The notes under the pieces were generated by a model. The model was not told where the DNA came from and did no database searches. It saw only the letters and a program-made list of their open reading frames with translations. From the NCBI GenBank assembly GCA_910575105.1, contig CAJTDK010000003.1:248001-312000 (forward strand): a DNA stretch of 64,000 bases, in the 5' to 3' direction. This stretch comes from Lachnospiraceae bacterium. GTDB lineage: Bacteria > Bacillota > Clostridia > Lachnospirales > Lachnospiraceae. The number at the start of each line of letters is the position of its first letter. Position 1 is the first letter of the stretch. Of the stretch, positions 1-9,279 are shown one piece after another. Made by a program: the position numbers and the translations under genes.

Positions 1-1388
1 ATACCGTTGGTCTTATTGTTGAACTTCTCCGGCATCATCTCGTAGAAATCCTTCAGTTCGCGTTTCTTAAGAATCTCTGTGTGAAGTCTTGCCACGCCAT
101 TTACCGAATAGCCCGCAACGATAGCAAGATGCGCCATCTTCACCTGGCCGTCGCGCAAGATTCCCATCATCCTGACCTTCTCCTCGTCGCCCGGATACAT
201 CTCGCGTACCCGGATAATAAAGCGGCGGTCAATCTCCTGGATGATCTGATACACACGCGGAAGCAGCTTTGAGAACAGGTCGATGGGCCATTTCTCAAGA
301 GCCTCCGCCATAATGGTATGGTTCGTGTAAGCGCAGGCTTTCGTCGTAACCTCCCACGCCTCATTCCATCCAAGCTGGTAGTCATCGAGAAGGATCCTCA
401 TCAGCTCTGCTACCGCAACCGTCGGATGCGTATCATTCATCTGGAAGGTCGCCTTCTCGTAAAGCTTTCTCACGTCGTCATGGCTTCTCATATATTTTGC
501 AACTGCTGCCTGCAGACTTGCGGATACGAAGAAATACTGCTGTTTCAGGCGCAGCTCCTTTCCGGCATAGTGGTTATCATTCGGATAAAGCACCTCTACG
601 ATATTCTTGGCAAGGTTCTGCTGCTCAACCGCTTTGTGGTAATCGCCCCGGTCAAAGGACTCAAGCTGGAAGTCCACGATCGGCTCTGCGTCCCAGATCC
701 GCAGCGTATTTACCTGATTATTATTGTATCCCACGATCGGGTAATCATACGGAACGGCACGCACGGACTCATAGTTCTCCTGCTTAAATACCGTCTTTCC
801 CGTCTCGTCATACTCTACGCGGATATTGCCGCCGAAGCGGATCTCCTTGGCATACTCGGGTCTGCGAAGCTCAAAGGGGTTGCCGTTTATCAGCCAATTA
901 TCCGGCACTTCTACCTGATACCCGTCTTTGATCATCTGCTTAAACATCCCATAGCGGTAACGGATGCCGCAGCCGTAAGCCGCATAGCCGAGAGAAGCCA
1001 GTGAATCAAGGAAACATGCGGCCAGACGTCCTAAGCCTCCGTTTCCAAGAGCTGGATCTGGCTCCTCATCCTCGAGCACATTGAGATCTATCCCCAGCTC
1101 CTCCAGCGCTTCTGCCACCTCGCTATATGCGGTCATATTAATCAGATTATTTCCAAGGGCGCGCCCCATTAAAAATTCCATGGACATATAGTATACGATC
1201 TTCGGGTCATCCTTGTCGAACTGTCTCTGCGTCGCGATCCAGTCGTCAATGATCGCTTCCTTCACCGCGTAGGACACCGCCTGGAACTTCTCCTGCGGAT
1301 TTGCCTCATCTAATTCCTTGCGGAACAACCTTCTGACATTCTCCCGCACATCTCTCTTAAATATTGATTTGCTAAATCTTGAATTCAT
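1..1388 (-). CDS. glgP: glycogen/maltodextrin phosphorylase, partial (C-terminus beyond window)
   Basis: The reading frame is open from the ATG at 1388 to the window edge, giving the first 462 residues of a GT35 phosphorylase, which releases glucose-1-phosphate from alpha-1,4-glucans in the cytoplasm. Family landmarks are the early MEFLMGRALGNNL block, EPDPALGNGGLGRLAACFLDS and the GYGIRYRYGMF-like stretch (here GCGIRYRYGMF). The PLP-lysine region lies off the window. A GAAAGGA motif precedes the start. The gene begins 4 bp after the ileS stop, so it is probably co-transcribed with ileS. Confidence 0.93.
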   Translation of the reverse strand, partial: MNSRFSKSIFKRDVRENVRRLFRKELDEANPQEKFQAVSYAVKEAIIDDWIATQRQFDKDDPKIVYYMSMEFLMGRALGNNLINMTAYSEVAEALEELGIDLNVLEDEEPDPALGNGGLGRLAACFLDSLASLGYAAYGCGIRYRYGMFKQMIKDGYQVEVPDNWLINGNPFELRRPEYAKEIRFGGNIRVEYDETGKTVFKQENYESVRAVPYDYPIVGYNNNQVNTLRIWDAEPIVDFQLESFDRGDYHKAVEQQNLAKNIVEVLYPNDNHYAGKELRLKQQYFFVSASLQAAVAKYMRSHDDVRKLYEKATFQMNDTHPTVAVAELMRILLDDYQLGWNEAWEVTTKACAYTNHTIMAEALEKWPIDLFSKLLPRVYQIIQEIDRRFIIRVREMYPGDEEKVRMMGILRDGQVKMAHLAIVAGYSVNGVARLHTEILKKRELKDFYEMMPEKFNNKTNG

Positions 1389-1392
1389 CTGC

Positions 1393-4300
1393 CTAAATCC
1401 TTTCTACACCCAGTGTAACTTTTTCTCCGTTGATCTTCCATTCCTTTACGTATCCTGCCGGAGTCTTCTCCTCAACAGAAACCGCCAGTGTCTCCTCGCC
1501 GATAGCCGCTGCATGGCCGGCAAATACCGCTCTGGCCTTCTCGGTTCCTTCGTAAGTTACAGCAATCTTATCCATAACCTCAAAACCAGCCTCCTTGCGC
1601 ATCGTCTGGACCTTGCTGATGATCTCTCTCACAAAGCCTTCCTCTAAAAGCTCATCAGACAGATTCGTATCCAGGACAACCGTGATTCCATTATCATTCT
1701 CAGATACATACCCTTCTGTCTGCGCGGACTCGATCAGCAGATCCTCCCTGAACAGGGTGATCTCCTGCCCGTTCACCTCTAGCTTCAATGCACCTGCAGC
1801 GTTCAGCTCATCCATAGCTGCATTGCCGTCTATCTCACTGAGCACTGCTTTGATTCCTCCTAACATTTTACCATATTTTGGCCCCACTGTCTTTAGTTGA
1901 GGTTTAAAAGAATAGGAGGTGAAATCTCTTACTTCTTGTGTAAATGTTACAGTTTTCACATTCAGCTCATCCGCAACGATATCCTCGTAGAACTTCGGCA
2001 GGCAGAAGTCTGCCTTCACGTACATCTGCCCGATCGGCTGACGGTTCTTGATGTTCGCCGTATTCCTGCAGGCGCGGCCCATGACGACAAGCTTGAGCAC
2101 ATTGTCCATGTCCGCCTCCAGCTCCTTGTCGATGAAGCTTTCTTCCGCCTTTGGGAAGCTGCACAGATGGATGCTCTCCGGCGCGCACTTATCGATACTT
2201 CTCACCAGATTCTGGTAAATATCCTCCGTCATGAACGGGATGAGCGGAGCCGCTGTCTTGCTGCAGACAACAAGCGCCGTATAAAGCGTCAGATAAGCGT
2301 TGATCTTATCCTGCTCCATCCCCTTCGCCCAGAAGCGCTCACGGCTTCTTCTGACATACCAGTTGCTCATATCATCCACGAAATCCTGCAGCGCCCTTGC
2401 CGCCTCCGGGATCCGGTAACCGCCAAGATCTTCGTCCACCTCTTTCACCAGGGTGTTCAGCTTAGAGAGGAGCCATTTATCCATTACGGACAATTTATCA
2501 TAAACTAACGTATATTTTGTTGCGTCAAAATGATCAATATTCGCGTACAGTACGAAAAATGCATAGGTGTTCCACAATGTACCCATGAACTTGCGCTGTC
2601 CTTCCACTACTGCCTTATCGTGGAAACGGTTGGGCAGCCACGGCGCGCTGTTCACGTAGAAATACCAGCGGATAGCGTCTGCGCCGAATTCTTCCAGCGC
2701 TTTAAAAGGATCCACTGCATTTCCCTTGGACTTGCTCATCTTCTGCCCCTTCTCGTCCTGCACATGCCCCAGAACGATAACGTTCTTATACGGAGCCTTG
2801 TTGAAAATAAGCGTAGAGATCGCAAGCAGCGAGTAGAACCATCCTCTTGTCTGGTCTACCGCCTCGGAAATAAAGTCCGCCGGGAACTGCTGTTCAAACA
2901 CGTCCTGGTTCTCGAAGGGATAATGATGCTGCGCAAAAGGCATGGCCCCGGAATCAAACCAGCAGTCGATAACCTCCGGCACACGGTGCATCTCTTTGCC
3001 GCACTTCGGGCAGCAAATCGTCACCTCATCAATATACGGGCGGTGAAGCTCGATATCCTCCGGGCAGTTGCCGGACATCGACTTTAATTCTTCGATGCTT
3101 CCCACCGAATGCTGATGCCCGCACTCGCACTCCCAGATATTCAGCGGAGTACCCCAGTAGCGGTTACGGCTGATGCCCCAATCCTGCACATTCTCCAGCC
3201 AATCTCCGAAGCGGCCTTTGCCGATGCTCTCCGGGATCCAGTTGATCGTATTGTTATTGGCGATCAGATCGTCCTTTACCGCCGTCATCTTAATAAACCA
3301 TGATTCGCGGGCATAGTAGATGAGCGGCGTGTCGCATCGCCAGCAGTGAGGATAGCTGTGCTCGAAGTTCGGCGCTTCAAAAAGAAGCCCCCGCTCCTCT
3401 AGATCTTTAAGCACCTCCGGGTCAGCTTTTTTTACAAATAATCCGGCAAACGGCGTAGATTCTGCCATATTGCCCTTCTCGTCTACAAGCTGTACGAAAG
3501 GCATATCGTATTTGCGGCATACCTTCGCATCATCCTCGCCAAAGGCCGGCGCGATGTGTACGACTCCTGTACCGTCTGTCAGCGTTACATAATCGTCGCA
3601 GGTCACGTAGAACGCCTTCTTGTGCTGGTTCTCGATACCGTCCGCCGCGCACTGGTAGAGAGGCTCGTATTCCTTGTACTCTAATTCCTTACCGGTATAA
3701 GTCTCAAGCACCTCGTAGGCCGCTTCCCCGTCCTTCGCCAGAGGAGAAAGCACGGTGTCAAGAAGCGCCTCTGCCATATAATAAGTGTTGCCGTCGATAC
3801 ATTTTACCTTAGCATACGTCTCCTTGGGGTTCACACATAACCCTAAGTTCGAAGGAAGGGTCCACGGCGTGGTCGTCCAGGCCAGAAGATAGGCATCCTC
3901 TCCTGCCGCCTTAAAACGCACGATCGCAGAGCGTTCCTTTACATCCTTGTACCCCTGCGCCACCTCCTGGGCAGAAAGCGGCGTACCGCAGCGCGGGCAG
4001 TAGGGCACGATCTTGAAGCCTTTATAAAGCAGTCCCTTATCCCAGATCTTCTTAAGCGCCCACCACTCGGACTCGATATAATCATTGTGGTAGGTCACAT
4101 ACGGATCGTCCATATCCGCCCAGAAGCCTACCGTACCGGAGAAATCCTCCCACATGCCCTTGTACTTCCATACGCTTTCCTTGCATTTGTCGATAAACGG
4201 CTCTAAGCCATACTCTTCGATCTGCTCCTTGCCGTCAAGCCCCAGCGCCTTTTCCACCTCAAGCTCTACCGGAAGGCCGTGGGTATCCCATCCTGCCTTT

Positions 4301-4542
4301 CTCGGCACCTGATAGCCTTTCATGGTGCGGTATCTCGGAATCATATCCTTGATCACGCGGGTCAGCACGTGTCCGATGTGAGGCTTGCCGTTGGCTGTCG
4401 GCGGCCCGTCATAAAACGTATAGATGTCATTGCCGTCCTTTTCCTTCATGCTCTTCTCGAAGATCTTATTGTCCTCCCAGAATTTTAAGACGGCCTTTTC
4501 CCTGTCTACAAAATTCAAGTCTGTCGAAACTTTTTTGTACAT
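1393..4542 (-). CDS. ileS: isoleucyl-tRNA synthetase
   Basis: This is a 1049-residue class I aminoacyl-tRNA synthetase that charges tRNA-Ile. The HIGH signature is at residues 55-58 and KMSKS at 601-605. The editing (CP1) domain lies between them and contains the TTTPWTLPSN threonine-rich motif near residue 223. The length and the lack of a C-terminal zinc finger fit the longer, eukaryote-like IleS type. AGGAGG is correctly spaced before the ATG at 4542. A T-box leader with an isoleucine specifier precedes it, so expression should rise when tRNA-Ile is uncharged. Confidence 0.97.
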   Translation of the reverse strand: MYKKVSTDLNFVDREKAVLKFWEDNKIFEKSMKEKDGNDIYTFYDGPPTANGKPHIGHVLTRVIKDMIPRYRTMKGYQVPRKAGWDTHGLPVELEVEKALGLDGKEQIEEYGLEPFIDKCKESVWKYKGMWEDFSGTVGFWADMDDPYVTYHNDYIESEWWALKKIWDKGLLYKGFKIVPYCPRCGTPLSAQEVAQGYKDVKERSAIVRFKAAGEDAYLLAWTTTPWTLPSNLGLCVNPKETYAKVKCIDGNTYYMAEALLDTVLSPLAKDGEAAYEVLETYTGKELEYKEYEPLYQCAADGIENQHKKAFYVTCDDYVTLTDGTGVVHIAPAFGEDDAKVCRKYDMPFVQLVDEKGNMAESTPFAGLFVKKADPEVLKDLEERGLLFEAPNFEHSYPHCWRCDTPLIYYARESWFIKMTAVKDDLIANNNTINWIPESIGKGRFGDWLENVQDWGISRNRYWGTPLNIWECECGHQHSVGSIEELKSMSGNCPEDIELHRPYIDEVTICCPKCGKEMHRVPEVIDCWFDSGAMPFAQHHYPFENQDVFEQQFPADFISEAVDQTRGWFYSLLAISTLIFNKAPYKNVIVLGHVQDEKGQKMSKSKGNAVDPFKALEEFGADAIRWYFYVNSAPWLPNRFHDKAVVEGQRKFMGTLWNTYAFFVLYANIDHFDATKYTLVYDKLSVMDKWLLSKLNTLVKEVDEDLGGYRIPEAARALQDFVDDMSNWYVRRSRERFWAKGMEQDKINAYLTLYTALVVCSKTAAPLIPFMTEDIYQNLVRSIDKCAPESIHLCSFPKAEESFIDKELEADMDNVLKLVVMGRACRNTANIKNRQPIGQMYVKADFCLPKFYEDIVADELNVKTVTFTQEVRDFTSYSFKPQLKTVGPKYGKMLGGIKAVLSEIDGNAAMDELNAAGALKLEVNGQEITLFREDLLIESAQTEGYVSENDNGITVVLDTNLSDELLEEGFVREIISKVQTMRKEAGFEVMDKIAVTYEGTEKARAVFAGHAAAIGEETLAVSVEEKTPAGYVKEWKINGEKVTLGVERI

Positions 4543-4594
4543 GGTAATCCTCCTTCTTAATAAATGTGTCTCCTGAAAACAGTTCCTTTAAAAC

Positions 4595-4842
4595 AAAAAA
4601 AGCTCCTGCCCTGTATAGGACAAAAGCTGCGCTCCTGTTTATCAACCACCTAAACATACCATCATATGTCTCCCGTATAACGGCGGGACTCCGTCAGCTC
4701 CTACTAACCTCCTAAGACGTTCGAAAACTGCAACTCGGAAGTGATATTCAGATACACCCTACTAGCACCGGGCTCACACCGTCCCCGGCTCGCTGTGCCG
4801 TTTGAATATAGCCTACTGTCTTCGTCTGCGTTTTTTCTTGTG
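4595..4842 (-). promoter_or_regulatory. T-box leader of ileS (Ile specifier AUC)
   Basis: Read on the minus strand, the leader shows the distal Stem I pattern (AGCGAG...GGTGTGAGCC, about 4795-4765) and a specifier ATC at 4745-4743 inside GAATATCAC. The tRNA-end-binding TGGT lies in AGGTGGTT at 4651-4644, and a 12-bp terminator (4628-4617 with 4612-4601) is followed by seven U. UGGU fits the A discriminator of tRNA-Ile. The usual AGGGTGGNACCGCG consensus is not present; TGGT sits in a GTTTA/TAAAC hairpin instead. Confidence 0.88.
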
Positions 4843-4848
4843 GATATT

Positions 4849-4877
4849 ATTATAGGTAAAAACTGCCGGCTCGTCAA
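4849..4877 (-). promoter_or_regulatory. sigma-A promoter of ileS leader
   Basis: On the minus strand TTGACG (4877-4872) and TATAAT (4854-4849) are separated by 17 bp. Transcription should begin near 4842, just ahead of T-box Stem I. Confidence 0.75.
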
Positions 4878-4954
4878 GGGTTTTCTTATGGAATGTCATG
4901 GAATAAAAAGAAACCCTGGCGGCCGCCAAGGCTTCTATCCGTTAAAATTATGAG

Positions 4955-5042
4955 CGGAGAAAGAGGGATTTGAACCCTCGCGCCGGTCACCCGACCTACA
5001 CCCTTAGCAGGGGCGCCTCTTCAGCCTCTTGAGTATTTCTCC
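4955..5042 (-). tRNA. tRNA-Ser (anticodon GCU)
   Basis: An 88-nt class II tRNA on the minus strand with acceptor stem GGAGAAA/TTTCTCC and G discriminator. The anticodon loop CTGCTAA closes on CGCCC/GGGTG, and there is a long variable arm and GGTTCAAATCC in the T arm. The anticodon GCU reads AGC/AGU serine codons. CCA is not encoded. Confidence 0.97.
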
Positions 5043-5090
5043 AACAATGGCATTATACTAAAGCTTCTGCCTGTTGTCAATCCTTTTTTC

Positions 5091-5852
5091 TCATTTTTCC
5101 CCAATATACACCCCAAGCATCTTCCTGACCTTCTCCATCTCCCCGGCCGTCTTCGGATCAGAATAAGGAATCCGGTCTATAATCCGCTCCGCATACCTTT
5201 TCTCCCGTATGATATCCAGCGTCTCACTAAAATTAATATCAAAGAAATATGCCAGATAAGAAAGCCAGTAATCCATCTTCGTCTTTCTCGCAGAGGACAA
5301 GATGGATTCTTTTCTCAAAAACTGCTCCATCACCTCCGGACTGATCTGATCCCTGCCCACTTCCTCCGCCGTCACTCCGATGATGGTTTCCACAGAATCC
5401 ACGATCTTCACCCGGCAGTTATCCAGTTTATCCGCGTCCCGGATGATCTTCGCATGAAGCAGCGCCCTCTCGCCGCTGACTCCCTGAAGCTTAAAGTCGC
5501 TGTGCCTGGCGATCGCCGTGCGGATAATATCATCCCACGCCTCCTCCTTCACAAATTGCCGGATCATACCCTCTTCAAAAAGAATCCGCACCCCGAACGC
5601 CGCGTGATCCATGACGTCCGACTCAAAGCTGTCAAAGCGTTTTATCTGCTCGAATCGCCCGATATCATGCAGTAGGCCGATAAGCTGCGCAAGCTCCCTG
5701 TCCTCCTCACAAAGCCCCATGCGCCCGGTGATCTGGCGGCTGCACTCTGTCACGCCGTAGGTATGGACGATCTTCAGCCGCACCTTATCGTCTGCCCTGT
5801 CATAATTATCAAGATACTGTTCAAACTGCCGTTTTGCATATTGTAAATCCAT
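5091..5852 (-). CDS. HD-domain phosphohydrolase
   Basis: A soluble 253-residue protein with an HD metal-dependent phosphohydrolase core. It has an early His in HTYGV, LLHDIGRFEQ (the HD pair) near residue 62, a DHAAFG motif and ARHSDF, then IRDADKLDN. That order is typical of bacterial HD hydrolases acting on nucleotides or related phosphoesters; the substrate cannot be told. A GTG at 5855 is also in frame, but the ATG at 5852 has the better spacing (8 nt) from AGGAG. Confidence 0.85.
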   Translation of the reverse strand: MDLQYAKRQFEQYLDNYDRADDKVRLKIVHTYGVTECSRQITGRMGLCEEDRELAQLIGLLHDIGRFEQIKRFDSFESDVMDHAAFGVRILFEEGMIRQFVKEEAWDDIIRTAIARHSDFKLQGVSGERALLHAKIIRDADKLDNCRVKIVDSVETIIGVTAEEVGRDQISPEVMEQFLRKESILSSARKTKMDYWLSYLAYFFDINFSETLDIIREKRYAERIIDRIPYSDPKTAGEMEKVRKMLGVYIGEK

Positions 5853-6025
5853 CACACATTCTCCTAAAGCTTTTGACTAATTCCATTATGTACGTTATCA
5901 TGGTATAGTGTACTGTATCATTCACCATTCGTCAAATGATGCGGTATACTAAAATATATCAGGATCCAAATTTTGAACCAGCATTGTGATCCGATGAATC
6001 CAAATCTGCAAGGAGAACTTCACCG

Positions 6026-6271
6026 ATGAATATGAATTTTAACCAGCTTGCCCTGCTGCAGCAGCTCAGATCCGGCATGGGCCGTTTCCGGGCCAACCAC
6101 CCCAAATTCCCGATGTTTCTTAAAGCGGTGTCTCAGGACGCACTGAAAGAAGGCTCGGTCATCGAGATCAATATCACTACCCCCGAGGGAAAAAACTACT
6201 GTTCCAACGTCAGGCTCAAGGCTGACGATATGGAATTTATCGAGGCATTGAAAAATATGGGTGTACATTAA
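6026..6271 (+). CDS. conserved small hypothetical protein (81 aa)
   Basis: An 81-residue soluble protein with AGGAG 10 nt before its ATG. It begins with a Gln/Leu-rich helix (NQLALLQQLRSGMGRF) and ends with an alternating segment suggestive of a small alpha/beta fold. I recognise the type as a conserved short Lachnospiraceae/Clostridia protein but know no function. An ORF of similar length on the opposite strand lacks a ribosome binding site and is treated as a shadow. Confidence 0.65.
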   Translation: MNMNFNQLALLQQLRSGMGRFRANHPKFPMFLKAVSQDALKEGSVIEINITTPEGKNYCSNVRLKADDMEFIEALKNMGVH

Positions 6272-6408
6272 GCGGCAGATATGGCGGGCGCACTGCTCAA
6301 ACGCATTTTCCCAAAGAAAACCTGATAAAACCTTGAAATAATACGATTTTTAAGCTAAAATTTGTTTATCTGTCTAAAAAGATAAAATTACTTAGTGAGG
6401 TGTATGAG

Positions 6409-7269
6409 ATGAAACCGATAAAAGAAGGAAAGGTCCGTGAGATTTACGATAACGGCGACAGCCTGATCATGGTCGCCACTGACCGTATAAGCTGTTTTGA
6501 CGTGATCTTGAAAAATGTTGTGGCAAAGAAGGGTACCGTCCTTACCCAGATGTCCAAATTCTGGTTTGATATGACAAAGGATATCCTGCCTAACCATATG
6601 ATTTCCGTAGATGTGAAGGATATGCCGGAATTCTTCCGCCAGCCGCAGTTTGACGGCAACAGTATGATGTGCAAAAAGCTAAAGATGCTGCCGATCGAGT
6701 GTATCGTGCGTGGCTACATCACCGGCAGCGGCTGGGCAAGCTACAAAAAGGACGGAACAGTGTGCCAGATTACGCTCCCGGAAGGGCTTAAAGAATCCGA
6801 CAAGCTTCCGGAGCCGATCTACACGCCTTCCACGAAGGCAGAGATCGGCGACCATGACGAGAACATTTCCTACGAGCAGAGCATCGCCCACCTCGAGAAA
6901 TATTTTCCAGGGAAAGGGGAAGAGTACGCCGCGAAGCTTCGCGACTACACTCTCGCTCTCTATAAAAAATGTGCGGATTATGCCTTAAGCAAAGGGATTA
7001 TCATCGCCGACACCAAATTCGAGTTCGGCCTCGACGAGAACGGCAATATCGTGATCGGCGACGAGATGCTGACGCCGGACAGCTCCCGTTTCTGGCCTGC
7101 CGACGGATATGAGCCGGGACACGGCCAGCCGTCCTTTGACAAGCAGTTCGCAAGAGACTGGCTGAAGGACAATCCGGACAATGACTGGACGCTGCCGGAG
7201 GATATCGTGGAGAAGACGATCGGCAAATATCTCCAGGGATACGAGATGCTGACAGGCGAAAAGCTTTAA
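6409..7269 (+). CDS. purC: SAICAR synthetase
   Basis: Phosphoribosylaminoimidazole-succinocarboxamide synthase joins CAIR and aspartate using ATP in de novo purine synthesis. Diagnostic stretches are KEGKVREIYD at the start, ATDRISCFDV, the ECIVRGYITGSGW substrate loop, IADTKFEFG and DEMLTPDSSRFWP. The 286-residue length is normal for the eukaryotic-length subgroup found in Clostridia. The ATG at 6409 lies 8 nt after GAGG; the upstream in-frame GTG overlaps that GAGG. The gene is monocistronic and followed by a strong terminator. Confidence 0.96.
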   Translation: MKPIKEGKVREIYDNGDSLIMVATDRISCFDVILKNVVAKKGTVLTQMSKFWFDMTKDILPNHMISVDVKDMPEFFRQPQFDGNSMMCKKLKMLPIECIVRGYITGSGWASYKKDGTVCQITLPEGLKESDKLPEPIYTPSTKAEIGDHDENISYEQSIAHLEKYFPGKGEEYAAKLRDYTLALYKKCADYALSKGIIIADTKFEFGLDENGNIVIGDEMLTPDSSRFWPADGYEPGHGQPSFDKQFARDWLKDNPDNDWTLPEDIVEKTIGKYLQGYEMLTGEKL

Positions 7270-7282
7270 TTTTATCCTGTTT

Positions 7283-7337
7283 AAAGTGGCGCCGCTCCAT
7301 AGACGATCGATCATCTATGGAGCGGCGCCACTTTTTT
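7283..7337 (+). terminator. strong intrinsic terminator after purC, possibly bidirectional
   Basis: A near-perfect hairpin with arms at about 7283-7303 and 7314-7332, rich in GGCGCCGCTCC/GGAGCGGCGCC, is followed by TTTTTTC on the plus strand and preceded by AAA on the left. It lies between purC and the convergent M15 peptidase gene. Confidence 0.9.
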
Positions 7338-7377
7338 CTGTCTCACAGATCTATACACTTTTCGCCGCCGCGCCTGC

Positions 7378-8301
7378 CTACTCTTCTTTTTTCTCAAAAT
7401 GCTGGTAATCCTTTGAATTGTTCCAGTCGCCGCCCCACGTAAATCCATGCTTTGCAAATACCTGATAGCAGATATCGTCATGAGTAATCATGTGCTTTCC
7501 CTTCTGTTCACGGTCGGTATACTTTTCCATATCCTTGTAATACTTGGCAAAGCTGCCGTCACTGTTGTATTTCACATACGGATTCTGCAGCGGGTTGATG
7601 TCGATAGCAAAGCCCGCCGCGTGATTAGAGAGCCGGTCTGTGTTCGGCACGACCCGGTAATTGAACGCAGAAGTATTGTTATGCTCAATGGAATTAGTAT
7701 CCGAATCCACGCTGTCTCCTGTCCAGAATCTGTCGATCAGATATATCGACGCAATCTCATACTCCTCTGAAAACAGCTCCCGGAAAACCTTTCTGCAGTC
7801 TTTCGCGATTTTTCTATTCACGATCAGCTCCCCCACCTGGATCTCGTGGTCATAATTATAATGCAGAACCTTCAGATACCTGAGGTCATCCAGCCGGATC
7901 TTGTCGTTCTCGACATACGACTTGCCATGGATATACTGGAAAATGTCATCACTGATCTTGCTGACGGTAAAATATTCTGCCGCCCGCGCAAGGTCGATCT
8001 CTCCGGCATCAAGCACTGTTCCCGGATCGATGTCAGCGATACTTTCAAGATACACCGGGGCACCCGCTTCCGCTGCTTCTGTTGCCGCGTCCTCTCTCTT
8101 CTCTGCAGGACTGCTGCCGCCTCCTGCCTCAGATGCTTCCCGCCCGAAAGCCGCGTGGTCTTTGCCGCCCTTCCCAATATCCCCGCCGCGAAAAAGCAGA
8201 ATTCCCACAAGAATGAGGAACATGATTCCCGTACAGAACCAGGCTCCTCTATTCCGCCTTTTTCTCCGCTTTATTCTCTGTCTGCTTCTATGTCTTGCCA
8301 T
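7378..8301 (-). CDS. membrane-anchored M15 family peptidase (D-Ala-D-Ala carboxypeptidase-like)
   Basis: A 307-residue protein with a very basic cytoplasmic N-terminus and one membrane helix (residues 21-38). A Ser/Ala/Glu-rich linker leads to an extracellular C-terminal M15C peptidase domain. The zinc ligands are visible as H227 and D234 in SNHAAGFAID, and H301 near the end in QHFEK. Such enzymes trim peptidoglycan peptides outside the cell. The gene stands alone, convergent with purC. Confidence 0.85.
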   Translation of the reverse strand: MARHRSRQRIKRRKRRNRGAWFCTGIMFLILVGILLFRGGDIGKGGKDHAAFGREASEAGGGSSPAEKREDAATEAAEAGAPVYLESIADIDPGTVLDAGEIDLARAAEYFTVSKISDDIFQYIHGKSYVENDKIRLDDLRYLKVLHYNYDHEIQVGELIVNRKIAKDCRKVFRELFSEEYEIASIYLIDRFWTGDSVDSDTNSIEHNNTSAFNYRVVPNTDRLSNHAAGFAIDINPLQNPYVKYNSDGSFAKYYKDMEKYTDREQKGKHMITHDDICYQVFAKHGFTWGGDWNNSKDYQHFEKKEE

Positions 8302-8426
8302 ATTCTGCCTGACCGCCTTTATTATCCCGCAGCTGTCATGCCGCAGGCATTCCCTGTGCCGCTAGCATCCAGCTTCGTTTAATCAATACTTTAACACAGA
8401 AAAAGCAGTGCAGCAATATTTTTCTT

Positions 8427-9269
8427 CTATCCTTTGACTGCCCCCGCGGTCATCCCTTCCACAAAATATTTCTGTACCATCGCGAACAGCACAATAACCG
8501 GCAAGGTTGTAATCGTTCCAAGGGACATGATAATTCCCCAGTCAATATGCGTAGAGCTGATGTAATTTGCAATCCCTACTGTCAGAGTCTTCATACTCTC
8601 TTTATTCACAAGAACACTTGAAAGCAGGAATTCATTCCATGACATGATAAATGCCATAATCCCTGTACTTAAAACACCTGGAATACATAACGGCAAATCT
8701 ACCTTTATAAATACCTGCCACTCATTTGCCCCATCCATAACAGCCGCCTCGTCAATCCCCTGCGGCAGTTTTTTAAAAAACGAAACCATAAGCCAGACAG
8801 AAAATGGAAGCGTCACTGTCAGATGACCGATGATCACGCCTGCATGGGAGCCGGAGAGCTGCAGCATATTCATGATTCTGTACATAGGAAGCATCAGCAT
8901 AATCGGCGGAACACAATAGGCTGCAAGCACGCACATTAAGATGAACCTGCGTCCACGGAAACTGAACCGCGTAAGGCTGTAGGCCGTCATACTGCCAATC
9001 ACCATATCTATGATCATCACTGTAGACGCAATAAACAGGCTGTTAAAGAAATAATGAATTACGTTTTCATTAGCCAGCGCCTGTTTATACCACTCAAGCG
9101 ACCAATTCTGCGGAAATATCCTCGGAGGGATCGTGAAAAGCTCCACGCCCGGTTTGACAGAACTTAGCGCCATCCACGCAATGGGAAACCCCACCATAAA
9201 AATACAGGCAATAATTAAAACAGCTATTAAAATATTTGAAGCATACTTCTTCGTCTTTGCTTTCTTCAT
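8427..9269 (-). CDS. carbohydrate ABC transporter permease, MalG type
   Basis: An inner-membrane permease of about 280 residues with six predicted helices and the cytoplasmic EAA loop (DEAAVMDGANEWQVF). That loop contacts the ATPase, and the protein ends in the family-typical VEGMTAGAVKG. The ATG at 9269 lies behind AGGAGGAG; a longer in-frame extension lacks such a site and overlaps the preceding gene. It is the last gene of the operon running from 13919; no ATPase gene accompanies it. Confidence 0.92.
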   Translation of the reverse strand: MKKAKTKKYASNILIAVLIIACIFMVGFPIAWMALSSVKPGVELFTIPPRIFPQNWSLEWYKQALANENVIHYFFNSLFIASTVMIIDMVIGSMTAYSLTRFSFRGRRFILMCVLAAYCVPPIMLMLPMYRIMNMLQLSGSHAGVIIGHLTVTLPFSVWLMVSFFKKLPQGIDEAAVMDGANEWQVFIKVDLPLCIPGVLSTGIMAFIMSWNEFLLSSVLVNKESMKTLTVGIANYISSTHIDWGIIMSLGTITTLPVIVLFAMVQKYFVEGMTAGAVKG

Positions 9270-9279
9270 CCCGCTCCTC

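Noticed and set aside
318-1004. 228-codon plus-strand frame opposite glgP
   Set aside because: No ribosome binding site; the minus strand encodes clear glycogen phosphorylase motifs. A codon-bias shadow.
1897-3303. several plus-strand frames of 60-200 codons opposite ileS
   Set aside because: They are complementary to conserved isoleucyl-tRNA synthetase sequence and show no protein motifs of their own.
6020-6268. 82-codon minus-strand frame opposite the 81-residue hypothetical gene
   Set aside because: The plus-strand frame has AGGAG and a credible start; the minus-strand frame has neither.
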